From assembly GCA_945913015.1 (NCBI GenBank), contig CAMECH010000006.1, positions 1 through 64,000 of the forward strand: DNA of 64,000 bases. The letters run 5' to 3'. Shown here piece by piece: positions 10,994 to 18,802 of this stretch. Each line of letters begins with the position of its first letter. Position 1 is the stretch's first letter. Below the pieces are notes generated by a model. That model made no database searches, was not told the origin of the DNA, and saw only the letters and a list, made by a program, of their open reading frames with translations. Made by a program: the position numbers and the translations under genes. The DNA is from an uncultured Bacteroides sp. (GTDB lineage Bacteria; Bacillota; Clostridia; Lachnospirales; Lachnospiraceae).

Positions 10994-11665
10994 TTATCCA
11001 AGATTCTCTATTACTTTCTTTGGAATAAGTATATCAAAATGCTCTTTCATGTGTTCCATAAAAAGAGCTCCGCCATCAACTCTTACTGCATACTCAGCCG
11101 CTTCGATGCAGGCGCTTTCATAGTTTGCTTTTGAGCTTCTGCCCTTTGATATTTCCATATAGTATACACCATCCGGACTCTTATAAAGAGATGTCTTTAA
11201 ATTCTTTGTGTGCCTTGATACCGACAAACAGTAGTCCTCAACGGCATCAAGACTGTCAAACTTATATACCTGGCATGTCGGCGGAACGATTTCCCTGATT
11301 CTTCTCTTAGGCTCGTCCTCCTCTGTGTCATCTGACTCCCCTGCTTCGTCTGCAATCTGGTCGTGCATGCTTTTCAACATACTCTGCACATTGCCAAGCA
11401 TATCATTAAAATCCTGCTCCTTGCTTCCTGTTATTGTTATTGCAAGTCCGTTTCTCGGAAGCGGCATAAGCTGCATTGAAAGTACACTTCCTTCATTTTC
11501 ATAGCCTATTTCCCTTTTTGCTTCCTCCATGATTGTCTCAAGGAAATTATGTATCTTTTCCCTGTCATTTGAGAAAAAATCCTCAAGTCCGATATCATTC
11601 TCTTCCATATCAGTCTCTGTAAGTACACATCTTATCGTGTTTTCATCTATTTTTTTAAATGTCAT
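10994..11665 (-). CDS. mecA: Adaptor protein MecA
   Basis: Adaptor that delivers substrates to the ClpC protease. The protein has 223 residues in the family layout: an N-terminal target-binding domain beginning MTFKKIDENTIRCVLTETDM, an acidic linker (DEAGESDDTEEDE) and a C-terminal ClpC-binding domain with YKFDSLDAVEDYC. AGAGG lies before the ATG. It is divergent from the cell-wall hydrolase gene, with about 100 bases between the two starts. Confidence 0.92.
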   Translation of the reverse strand: MTFKKIDENTIRCVLTETDMEENDIGLEDFFSNDREKIHNFLETIMEEAKREIGYENEGSVLSMQLMPLPRNGLAITITGSKEQDFNDMLGNVQSMLKSMHDQIADEAGESDDTEEDEPKRRIREIVPPTCQVYKFDSLDAVEDYCLSVSRHTKNLKTSLYKSPDGVYYMEISKGRSSKANYESACIEAAEYAVRVDGGALFMEHMKEHFDILIPKKVIENLG

Positions 11666-11684
11666 ATCTACCTCTTATTTCTAT

Positions 11685-11713
11685 TTTACTTTCATGTAAA
11701 AAAATGATATAAT
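11685..11713 (+). promoter_or_regulatory. Promoter of the cell-wall hydrolase gene
   Basis: TTTACT (11685-11690) and TATAAT (11708-11713) with a 17-base spacer on plus, about 57 bases before the chosen start. Confidence 0.7.
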
Positions 11714-11769
11714 TATTGTATCTTTATGATTATAGCACATTATTATTCAAGATACCACAAGGTGATGTC

Positions 11770-12960
11770 ATGAAATATTTATTAAAATTTCAATTCAAAC
11801 CGATACTGGCATATTTTCTGTGTCTGGCACTTACCGTGACAGGCATGCTTTATGTGCCGTCTGTTTCTTATGCCGCATCCACGCAGGAAAAGCTTGATGA
11901 AACTAACGAAAAGCTTGATGAGCTACGTGAGAACCATGATATTCTTACTTCCGATCTGGATGAGCTCAACACAAAGCTTGACAATGCCGCAAACGAGCTT
12001 ACCGATATCCAGTCACAGATTTCCCAGAAAGAAGAAGAAATTACCCAGCTTGAAAAGGAAATCACAAAAGCTATAGAGTACGAAGAAGCACAGTATGAGT
12101 CCATGAAGCTTCGTATAAAATATATGTACGAAAACGGTTCTTCTACTTCTTCAATAGCGCTTCTTCTCGAAGCCGGTAATATGGAAGAATTTCTTACGCG
12201 CGCTGAATACATATCAAAGATAAGCGCTTATGACCGCCAGATGCTTGAAGAGTACCATGAGAATTATCTCACACTTGTCAATGCCCGTGTTAAAATTCAG
12301 GAGGAAAAATCTAACCTCGTTGCCTTAAGCCGTGATGCCGAAAGCCATCAAAACGAAATCAGGCAGCTTGTAAACGATACTCAGGAAAAAATTGATACTT
12401 CCTCCGATGAAATCAAAAAAGCTGAAGAACTTGCGCTTCAATATGAGCAACAGATTCAGGCTGAAATCATTGCAAGGCAGGAAGCTGAACGTAAAGCTGC
12501 CGAAGAAGCCGCACGCAAAGCTGCTGAAGAAGCTGCAAGGCAGAACGCACAGGGTGGCAATACCAACTTTAACGGGTTGGATTTGCTACACCAGCAGACA
12601 TTACATAACAAAATCAACTATACACCTGAAGAGCTTGCAATGCTCGCTGCCATTATAGAATGTGAAGCTGCCAATCAGCCGTACGAAGGAAAGCTTGCAG
12701 TCGGAAGCGTTGTTATCAACCGTATGAATAATCCTCGCTGGCCAAGCACCATGACCGAAGTTTTATATCAGCCGAATCAGTTTACTCCGGTAAAGAGCGG
12801 ACGCTTTGCCATCGTGTTGGCAAGAGGTGCCAATGCCTCCTGCACACAAGCTGCACTTCAGGTCCTTAACGGCGGCTCAACAATTGATGCCATATACTTC
12901 CACGTTGTACGCGAAGGCGAAACGGGCGGTACTGTAATTGCCGACCACATTTTCTTCTAA
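11770..12960 (+). CDS. Secreted cell-wall hydrolase: coiled coil plus SleB-type hydrolase domain
   Basis: Exported protein of about 396 residues, probably acting on peptidoglycan. An N-terminal signal segment (hydrophobic LAYFLCLALTVTGMLYV, possible cleavage after SYAA) leads into a PcsB-like coiled coil of about 200 residues (repeated LDELNTKLDNAANEL-type heptads). An Ala/Glu/Lys linker with AAEEAARK repeats follows, then a C-terminal Hydrolase_2/SleB-type domain with MLAAIIECEAANQPYEGKLA and AVGSVVINRMNNPRWP. The catalytic Glu is probably in IIECEA. I chose the ATG at 11770 because AAGGTGATG precedes it. It ends ten bases from the convergent thioesterase gene. Confidence 0.85.
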   Translation: MKYLLKFQFKPILAYFLCLALTVTGMLYVPSVSYAASTQEKLDETNEKLDELRENHDILTSDLDELNTKLDNAANELTDIQSQISQKEEEITQLEKEITKAIEYEEAQYESMKLRIKYMYENGSSTSSIALLLEAGNMEEFLTRAEYISKISAYDRQMLEEYHENYLTLVNARVKIQEEKSNLVALSRDAESHQNEIRQLVNDTQEKIDTSSDEIKKAEELALQYEQQIQAEIIARQEAERKAAEEAARKAAEEAARQNAQGGNTNFNGLDLLHQQTLHNKINYTPEELAMLAAIIECEAANQPYEGKLAVGSVVINRMNNPRWPSTMTEVLYQPNQFTPVKSGRFAIVLARGANASCTQAALQVLNGGSTIDAIYFHVVREGETGGTVIADHIFF

Positions 12961-12970
12961 ATTCAATGTC

Positions 12971-13396
12971 TTAATCATTACATTCAACACATGACATCAT
13001 AAGTTCATAGAATTCAGGATGTGTTTTTTTCAGGCGGAGCGGATATCCATTCCTATCAAGGAAGCAGTGTCCGCTCTTTCCTATTGCTCTCAGCTCATTT
13101 GTAGCCTCATCTGTTATCTCATACCTGATAGTCATCTTAACACCGTTAAATGACTCAACAACCGGAACAATTATAAGATTATCTTCAAAATGCGACATTT
13201 TCTTATATTCGCACGATACACTGGTTACAGGACACACTATTCCGCTCTCTTCAATCTTCCTGAAGCTGAAGCCTATCTCATCAAGAAAATATACTCTTGC
13301 TTCCTCAAACCATCTTATGTAATTTGAATGATGTGCAATCCCCATCTGATCAGTCTCATAATACTGTACCTTGTGGCACCATTTAATTTCTTTCAT
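12971..13396 (-). CDS. Acyl-CoA thioesterase, 4-hydroxybenzoyl-CoA thioesterase (YbgC) family
   Basis: Hot-dog-fold hydrolase of acyl-CoA or acyl-ACP; 141 residues. YYETDQMGIAHHSNYIRWFEEAR is the YbgC/4HBT active-site region, with Asp and His in DQMGIAHHSNY. The start ATG at 13394-13396 sits in a GGAATGGGGATTAGTATG context, identical to the start context of moxR (37405) and tyrA (42187). Those two carry a repeat element there; this one does not. Substrate not determinable. Confidence 0.85.
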   Translation of the reverse strand: MKEIKWCHKVQYYETDQMGIAHHSNYIRWFEEARVYFLDEIGFSFRKIEESGIVCPVTSVSCEYKKMSHFEDNLIIVPVVESFNGVKMTIRYEITDEATNELRAIGKSGHCFLDRNGYPLRLKKTHPEFYELMMSCVECND

Positions 13397-13411
13397 ACTA
13401 ATCCCCATTCC
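13394..13411 (-). repeat. Solitary start-site module shared with the structured repeat (copy D)
   Basis: These 18 bases, GGAATGGGGATTAGTATG on minus, are identical to the gene-proximal end of repeat copies B (37403-37420) and C (42172-42189), but no core or hairpin follows. It may be an empty site, or simply the ribosome-binding module on its own. Confidence 0.75.
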
Positions 13412-13559
13412 TATTGCTTTATAATACTTAGGCAATTGCAAAATTTCTCGTGTATTTTCTCAACTTTCCAGTATTTACGGGTTTTCCCGCCCATGGGCAT
13501 CTATGTGATTTTCACTTTTCCCTTATATTTTCCCATACAAATAAATAACAAGGTAAAAC

Positions 13560-14237
13560 CTACAGCTTTTTCTTAGCAATATTTTTATAAATATTTTTCT
13601 TGAAATCATTCTTTGAGTGAAAGAATTCACTTTCTGACTTTGTTAATACATTCTTCTGTGCTATCGCTTCTACCGTACAAATCAAATCTGCTGCCTGTGA
13701 TAGTTTATACTGATTCGTCTCTATCTTTCTAAATTCCACATTCGAAAACATGGTATTAAACACAGACACAAGAATCTGCGCCAACTCAACCTGTCCATAG
13801 TCGTAGTAAACATTAATTTTATCAAATGCAGAAAAATAATCAAATTTTGCTCGTAACTGATTTGCAATCTCTTTTGTCAATTTATCCGTATAAGCCAGCT
13901 TTGTTTTTTCTGCACAATCTCCCTGATTAATAGTAGGACAGATGTATTGAATATCCAGCAAACGAGTAAAATGATACAATGCATTAAACAAAGCTTTTCT
14001 TTGTTCTCTCAAATCATTTTTATAAACACTTTCACGCCTGATTAATGGACCTGTATGTATTGTATGCTCCGGATATCCCCAATTACTCACTTGTTTTTCT
14101 AATGCTTCAATATTCCTTGAAATATCTATTTCCTGATTATGTAAAACCATTGCCACATAGTAATTCGGGGAAGCCGGATTATATTGTCCAAAATCTCCGG
14201 ATTCATCTATAAAAACACTAAGAACTTTCTCATTCAT
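13560..14237 (-). CDS. DUF3800 domain protein (RNase H-like fold)
   Basis: Uncharacterised protein of 225 residues. It carries the DUF3800 signature: SVFIDESGDFG at the N-terminus, NVYYDYGQVELAQ in the middle and LSQAADLICTVEAIAQ near the C-terminal end. The spaced acidic residues are those expected of an RNase H-like site. Family members are often found in mobile or defence regions, but no activity is shown here. Codon use looks more AT-rich than the neighbouring housekeeping genes. AAGGGG lies before the ATG. It is the last gene of a small accessory island. Confidence 0.85.
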   Translation of the reverse strand: MNEKVLSVFIDESGDFGQYNPASPNYYVAMVLHNQEIDISRNIEALEKQVSNWGYPEHTIHTGPLIRRESVYKNDLREQRKALFNALYHFTRLLDIQYICPTINQGDCAEKTKLAYTDKLTKEIANQLRAKFDYFSAFDKINVYYDYGQVELAQILVSVFNTMFSNVEFRKIETNQYKLSQAADLICTVEAIAQKNVLTKSESEFFHSKNDFKKNIYKNIAKKKL

Positions 14238-14257
14238 GTAACAACCCCTTTATCTGT

Positions 14258-14285
14258 ATAAAAATGGCGGGGTAAATCCCCGCCA
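14258..14285 (-). terminator. Terminator downstream of the CPBP gene
   Basis: Minus strand TGGCGGGG-ATTTA-CCCCGCCA hairpin (14265-14285) followed by TTTTTATA. It would stop transcription coming from the CPBP gene just before the DUF3800 gene. Confidence 0.75.
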
Positions 14286-14488
14286 GCCGGTGGACCAGGA
14301 CCTTGCGGTCAGCCCAAATATTAATGCACCTCGTGCAACAGATTCATATCTGTATAAATATTATATGTTGTTTTCCTTAAAATATCAACTGATTTTTATA
14401 CTTTTTTTAACCTCGCAGAGCGAAATACACCCAGAGTACAAATCTTCGATTTGTACTCTGGTCATTTCTACTCATATAAATACGTCGC
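14286..14488. other. Hairpin-rich intergenic stretch
   Basis: No gene is supported here. Small self-complementary pieces follow each other: GACC-TTGC-GGTC, TGCAC-CTC-GTGCA, and then the strong 31-base hairpin at 14431-14461. The stretch may be a decayed repeat or mobile-element end. Confidence 0.45.
14431..14461. repeat. Perfect 14-bp inverted repeat with three-base loop
   Basis: CCAGAGTACAAATC and GATTTGTACTCTGG flank TTC. It lies 28 bases after the CPBP stop. There is no T tract on either side, so termination is uncertain. Confidence 0.8.
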
Positions 14489-15202
14489 TTAAGTAAAAAC
14501 ATTTAGCCATACTGTAATCAATGCATCGTACACGCCATGCGCGATAATAACCGACAACAAAGAACAATTTTTGATTTTAACCCTACAGATGCAAAAAATA
14601 GCTCCGATGATACCGGTCAAAAGAATCTGGACCATAGTTTCTCCCAATAAATGGAACAATCCGAAAAGAACCGATGAACCTATAATCGCACCTATGGTTG
14701 AACCGAAAAGTGTTTCTAACTTCTTGTAGAAAAATCCACGAAAAACAAACTCCTCCACCAATGCAATTGCAAAAATAAAATAAACAAAATCATATATGAA
14801 TTGCCACACATATTGATATTGATGTTGATTATTCACCCATTCACTTTTTCCTGTCAAATGAGGTATCACCGTAAAAACAAATGACATACTCAATGCAATG
14901 ACAAGACCTACCAACACCTGATATCCAATTTTTTTCTTTGAAAATCCGTAGTCAGACCAATTATCCTTATTAAATAATACAATACAGAAAGGAACCAGCG
15001 CAATCGGCAGATATGTTACAATCATCAAAACCATACGAACAACAAGCGGAAGACTCATAAGCACATATCGATTAAATGCATTCACTCCCACTAAACCGGC
15101 AATCACACCGATGATTGCAATTACCATCTGTATTATTATTTTATTACGTTCCTTCACTTTCCTCTCTCTTTCTTTGTCAGTACTTTCAAACACCATCTCC
15201 AT
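14489..15202 (-). CDS. CPBP-family intramembrane glutamic endopeptidase (CAAX/Abi)
   Basis: Membrane protease-like protein of up to 237 residues with several hydrophobic segments. The family motifs are visible: VEEFVFRGFFY (EExxxR), FGLFHLLG (FxxxH) and IIAHGVYDAL (HxxxD/N). Relatives process prenylated peptides or give bacteriocin self-immunity; the role here is unknown. The start is uncertain: the ATG at 15200-15202 lacks a good ribosome site, and the 5' end overlaps the decayed regulator gene upstream, so translation may be coupled to it. The sequence is AT-rich. Confidence 0.8.
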   Translation of the reverse strand: MEMVFESTDKERERKVKERNKIIIQMVIAIIGVIAGLVGVNAFNRYVLMSLPLVVRMVLMIVTYLPIALVPFCIVLFNKDNWSDYGFSKKKIGYQVLVGLVIALSMSFVFTVIPHLTGKSEWVNNQHQYQYVWQFIYDFVYFIFAIALVEEFVFRGFFYKKLETLFGSTIGAIIGSSVLFGLFHLLGETMVQILLTGIIGAIFCICRVKIKNCSLLSVIIAHGVYDALITVWLNVFT

Positions 15203-15548
15203 TTACCGCAATGCGGGCATCGCATCATTCTTAACGCAACGATATTCATTGCTACTGTATAGTTAACAAAACCGGGGACAAAGGTTTCTCCAAAGTGTAA
15301 ACACTTATAATATCCGAATGTGCATCCTCCCTCCATCAGCGCAAGCAAACCAACCATATAAACGGCACATGCAATAAACACCAATATACCTTTCGCCTGA
15401 TTACTTATTACTTCCGCAAATGTATTTACAACAATCAACGTGATAAAAGAGATAATGGATATGAGTCCCATTAAAAGAATCAGAATTAGTTTTGTTCTGT
15501 TCTCTTTCTTTCCTCTGAAATAAACTTACCTATTTTATTCAGATCCAT
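15154..15548 (-). pseudogene. Decayed XRE-type regulator with C-terminal membrane and zinc-ribbon region
   Basis: A strong ribosome site (AGGAGG, six bases) precedes ATG at 15546-15548. That frame reads MDLNKIGKFISEERKR, a typical start of a helix-turn-helix XRE protein, and stops after 20 residues at 15486. A second frame then gives RTKLILILLMGLISIISF, two to three membrane segments and MRCPHCGKWRWC, which is the normal C-terminal end of this Lachnospiraceae regulator type. The whole DNA-binding domain between them is missing. I infer an internal deletion that shifted frame. A 105-residue ORF from 15471 could still be translated but lacks a ribosome site. Its stop overlaps the CPBP start. 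Confidence 0.75.
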
Positions 15549-15601
15549 GCTTGTCCTCCTTTCGGGTATCATCATAATAAAAACAAGCTCTTTTGTCTAC
15601 C

Positions 15602-15647
15602 AACGGAGCGTAGAGCCCCTTATTTCAAAGGAATTCTACGCTCCGTT
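15602..15647. repeat. 13-bp inverted repeat, 46 bases overall
   Basis: AACGGAGCGTAGA and TCTACGCTCCGTT enclose 20 bases that themselves contain CCTT/AAGG. No T tract follows on minus. It lies about 50 bases upstream of the decayed regulator start, so it might be an operator or a miniature-element end. Confidence 0.7.
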
Positions 15648-15908
15648 ATACTAATTCTTTCCCTTGTTTCTTCCCTTATCAGAGATCATAACCAAGGGTG
15701 GAACGATATAACACAATGCAAGATGTGATGAAGAGGACACCCACGAAAACTTTAGTATTTTCAAGGGTTTGACGAGATTTTTATAACAAGATATAACAGT
15801 TATTAAATCCCTATAAATACCTCAAGTGAGAATTCAGATTTCCGGTTGCGATATACGAATTTACAGCTGCATGTGCTTAATGAAGAGCTTTGCAACTGCC
15901 TGTTTTGC

Positions 15909-15941
15909 AAAAAAGCGGCACCACACAAAGGTTAGTACCGC
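15909..15941 (-). terminator. Terminator of the trkA to ABC-F run
   Basis: Minus-strand GCGGTAC and GTGCCGC (one wobble pair) separated by about 13 bases, then TTTTTT. It starts ten bases after the ABC-F stop. Confidence 0.75.
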
Positions 15942-15951
15942 TAATAACTTA

Positions 15952-17589
15952 TCAGTCTTCATCTTCTTCAACTGCTGTTGAAACACCCTGACGCTTCTTA
16001 GCCATATCATCACTTGCAAGATATTCATCATATGTTGTCATCTTATCAATCAGCTTTCCGTCCGGAATAATTTCCATTATGCGGTTTGCCGTTGTCTGAA
16101 TAAACTGATGGTCATGTGATGTAAACAACGTAACACCTGAAAACTTAATAAGACCATTGTTAAGCGCTGTGATTGATTCCATATCAAGGTGGTTTGTAGG
16201 GTCATCAAAAATCAGTATATTTGCACCTGAAATCATCATCTTTGAAAGAAGGCAGCGCACCTTTTCACCACCTGAAAGAACCTTTACTTTCTTTAATCCG
16301 TCATCTCCGGCAAAAAGCATTCTTCCGAGGAAGCCGCGCACATATGTCGTATCAGGGTCAGGTGAATACTGTGTAAGCCATTCAACAATTGTCTCATCTC
16401 TGTTGAACTCTGCTGCACTGTCCTTAGGGAAATATGCAAGAGATGTTGTAACACCCCACTTATATGAACCCTCATCCGGCTCAATCTCACCTGCAAGAAT
16501 CCTGAACAATGTAGTTGTCGCAAATTCATTGGCACCTACAAAAGCAATCTTATCATCATGTCCTACAATAAACGAAATATTATCAAGCACCTTTACGCCA
16601 TCGATTGTCTTTGATATTCCGTCAACCACAAGAACATCATTACCAATCTCACGGTTTGGTCTGAAATCTATATACGGATATTTACGGCTTGAAGGACGGA
16701 TGTCGTCAAGCTCAATTTTCTCAAGTGCACGCTTTCTTGATGTAGCCTGCTTTGACTTTGAAGCATTTGCAGAGAATCTCTGGATAAAATCCTGAAGTTC
16801 CTTAATCTTCTCCTCTTTCTTCTTATTGGCCTCTTTCATCTGGCGGATAAGAAGCTGGCTTGACTCATACCAGAAATCATAGTTACCGGCATACAGCTGA
16901 ATTTTGCCGTAATCAATATCTGCAATATGTGTGCAGACTTTATTGAGGAAATATCGGTCATGTGATACAACGATTACTGTGTTATCAAAATTAATAAGGA
17001 ACTCCTCAAGCCACTCAATCGCATCAAGGTCAAGGTGGTTCGTAGGCTCGTCAAGAAGAAGAATGTCAGGATTGCCAAAAAGTGCCTGTGCAAGGAGCAC
17101 CTTCACCTTAAGGCTTCCGTTCAGATCCTTCATAAGAGTATAATGATACTCTGTGTCAATACCAAGCCCGTTAAGCAGTGTAGCCGCATCTGACTCGGCT
17201 TCCCATCCATTCATTGTTGCAAATTCTGCCTCAAGCTCACTGGCCTTTATTCCATCCTCCTCGGTGAAGTCTTCCTTGGCATAGATGGCATCCTTTTCCT
17301 TCATTATCTCATAGAGGCGCTTGTTACCCATGATTACAGTATCAAGCACGGTATACTCATCATATTTAAAATGATCCTGCTCCAAGAATGACATTCTTTG
17401 TCCGGGTGTGATAATTACATCTCCCTTAGTAGGTTCAATCTGTCCTGTAAGAATCTTCAAAAAAGTTGACTTTCCGGCACCATTGGCACCAATAAGTCCA
17501 TAGCAGTTACCCTCGGTAAACTTAATGTTAACATCCTCAAACAGCGCCTTTTTCCCAAGACGCAGTGTAATGTTACTTGCTGCAATCAT
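15952..17589 (-). CDS. ABC-F ATPase, YbiT-like, with degenerate second nucleotide-binding domain
   Basis: Cytosolic duplicated ABC protein of about 545 residues without membrane segments; ABC-F proteins act on ribosomes. Domain 1 has a normal Walker A (GANGAGKST), an altered signature (LNGSLKVKV) and a normal Walker B (LLLDEPTNHLD). Domain 2 has Walker A GANEFATTT, lacking the lysine and two glycines, a normal signature LSGGEKVRC, and Walker B FDDPTNHLD with Asp in place of the catalytic Glu. The acidic tail ends EEDED. I chose the ATG at 17587-17589 because GGAGG lies five bases upstream. No antibiotic-resistance context is visible. Confidence 0.9.
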   Translation of the reverse strand: MIAASNITLRLGKKALFEDVNIKFTEGNCYGLIGANGAGKSTFLKILTGQIEPTKGDVIITPGQRMSFLEQDHFKYDEYTVLDTVIMGNKRLYEIMKEKDAIYAKEDFTEEDGIKASELEAEFATMNGWEAESDAATLLNGLGIDTEYHYTLMKDLNGSLKVKVLLAQALFGNPDILLLDEPTNHLDLDAIEWLEEFLINFDNTVIVVSHDRYFLNKVCTHIADIDYGKIQLYAGNYDFWYESSQLLIRQMKEANKKKEEKIKELQDFIQRFSANASKSKQATSRKRALEKIELDDIRPSSRKYPYIDFRPNREIGNDVLVVDGISKTIDGVKVLDNISFIVGHDDKIAFVGANEFATTTLFRILAGEIEPDEGSYKWGVTTSLAYFPKDSAAEFNRDETIVEWLTQYSPDPDTTYVRGFLGRMLFAGDDGLKKVKVLSGGEKVRCLLSKMMISGANILIFDDPTNHLDMESITALNNGLIKFSGVTLFTSHDHQFIQTTANRIMEIIPDGKLIDKMTTYDEYLASDDMAKKRQGVSTAVEEDED

Positions 17590-17646
17590 GTAAACCTCCA
17601 AAAAAATCCACGTTATACGCTACATATTTTTCAAAACATAACACTT

Positions 17647-18795
17647 CTATACTAATACCATAGCTATCAGTCTGTCAACATCAAAGTCATCCCCAAAAAG
17701 GAACTCTTCACAGACCGCCTCTACATTTTCCTCTGAATATTCAACCTGCCTTGAAAATATTTTAACAAGCTGTATCATATCCCAATCCGTTAACGCTTCA
17801 CCCTTCTTAAGCTGTGCCGCAGTAAACATTTCCCATATAATAATGCAGGAACACACTGCAAATCTTATCTTGTCAAACGGATTATAGTCCCATACCGCTT
17901 TCATGAAATATCTGAACACAAAATAGTTCATAAGATTTTCAAATACTCTTCCGCCGATATCATTTGCCGACATGTGAAGTGCATCCTTAAAAGCCTCTTT
18001 ATCAGTTCCTTTAAAAAGCTTTTCCCTAATCAGTACAGACACATCCTGCCACTTGTCATTAAGCAGTTCAAGATTATCAAAAATATCAGTGAGCAGTTCA
18101 AAATTTCCCTTAACGTCAAATTCTTCCGTAAAATCCTCTTGCGACTGCCTTTTACCGCCGTCTTCTCCGTTAATCTGTTCCTGAAAATCATATGAAAATT
18201 GAAGTATCTCTGCCATTCTTTGAAATACCGTTTTTGTCCTGTCTGAAAGAATTGCAAATATTTCATTGCGCGCAGAAAGCATTTCCTCAATCCAACCTGT
18301 ATCTTCTTCCTCTTCAAAGTCTTCTGCTATCTGCCAATCCTGTTCATCTTTTGCAATGTCTGTTTGCTGTGATTCAAAGCACTCACCGCTTTCGGTAAGC
18401 AAAAATCCGTCATCCGAAAGAATTATCCTTGCCGCTTCTTCACAGGCAAGCCCTATTCCCTTTTCAGTCACATTACTGAATGAAATAGTGTATCTTGGAA
18501 ATTCTTTACACACAACTCCCATGTGTTCTTCTCCAAGTTCGCAGCACACACTGCAAAGCCCATTATCAGCAAGATGCGGACACCTGTTATCTGTAAGCTT
18601 AAAGCATATATCACCGTCCTCATCCGTCATCAGTGAAGATTTCAGCTTTTCGCCAAACTCTCCTTCAAGCGTCCTGTAATACTCCGCAGTAGCCTCGTCA
18701 AGCTCAATAAGCCAGCCTCCGCAGCAACAGTTGTCTTTACATTCCGAGGCTATACATTTAAATTCATCATAATACTTTGGTGTTCTTGTAATCAT
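17647..18795 (-). CDS. FliB-family (flagellin lysine-N-methylase-like) cysteine-rich protein
   Basis: Protein of 382 residues resembling the FliB family. The N-terminal third is cysteine-rich: CIASECKDNCCCGGW, CPHLADNGLCSVCCELG and CKEFPRY, a pattern suggesting a metal or Fe-S site. The rest is helical. Founding members methylate flagellin lysines, but no flagellar genes are present in this window, so a different substrate is possible. It starts seven bases after the HAD gene stop with a weak ribosome site, suggesting coupled translation. Confidence 0.75.
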   Translation of the reverse strand: MITRTPKYYDEFKCIASECKDNCCCGGWLIELDEATAEYYRTLEGEFGEKLKSSLMTDEDGDICFKLTDNRCPHLADNGLCSVCCELGEEHMGVVCKEFPRYTISFSNVTEKGIGLACEEAARIILSDDGFLLTESGECFESQQTDIAKDEQDWQIAEDFEEEEDTGWIEEMLSARNEIFAILSDRTKTVFQRMAEILQFSYDFQEQINGEDGGKRQSQEDFTEEFDVKGNFELLTDIFDNLELLNDKWQDVSVLIREKLFKGTDKEAFKDALHMSANDIGGRVFENLMNYFVFRYFMKAVWDYNPFDKIRFAVCSCIIIWEMFTAAQLKKGEALTDWDMIQLVKIFSRQVEYSEENVEAVCEEFLFGDDFDVDRLIAMVLV

Positions 18796-18802
18796 CTTTT
18801 AA

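Larger units (their letters stand above)
15549..15951. other. Gene-free stretch between island and ABC-F gene
   Basis: About 400 bases without a supported gene. It holds a long inverted repeat (15602-15647), a stretch at about 15735-15785 that reads DTHENFSIFKGLTRFL on plus and could be a coding remnant, and the ABC-F terminator (15909-15941). Confidence 0.6.

Noticed and set aside
14290..14496. Plus-strand 68-residue ORF
   Set aside because: It runs through the hairpin-rich spacer, has no ribosome site and no recognisable protein features.
15154..15471. A 105-residue ORF as an independent small membrane protein
   Set aside because: It has no ribosome site, and in-frame codons upstream extend the similarity to the C-terminal part of XRE-type regulators. 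It is better explained as part of a broken gene.
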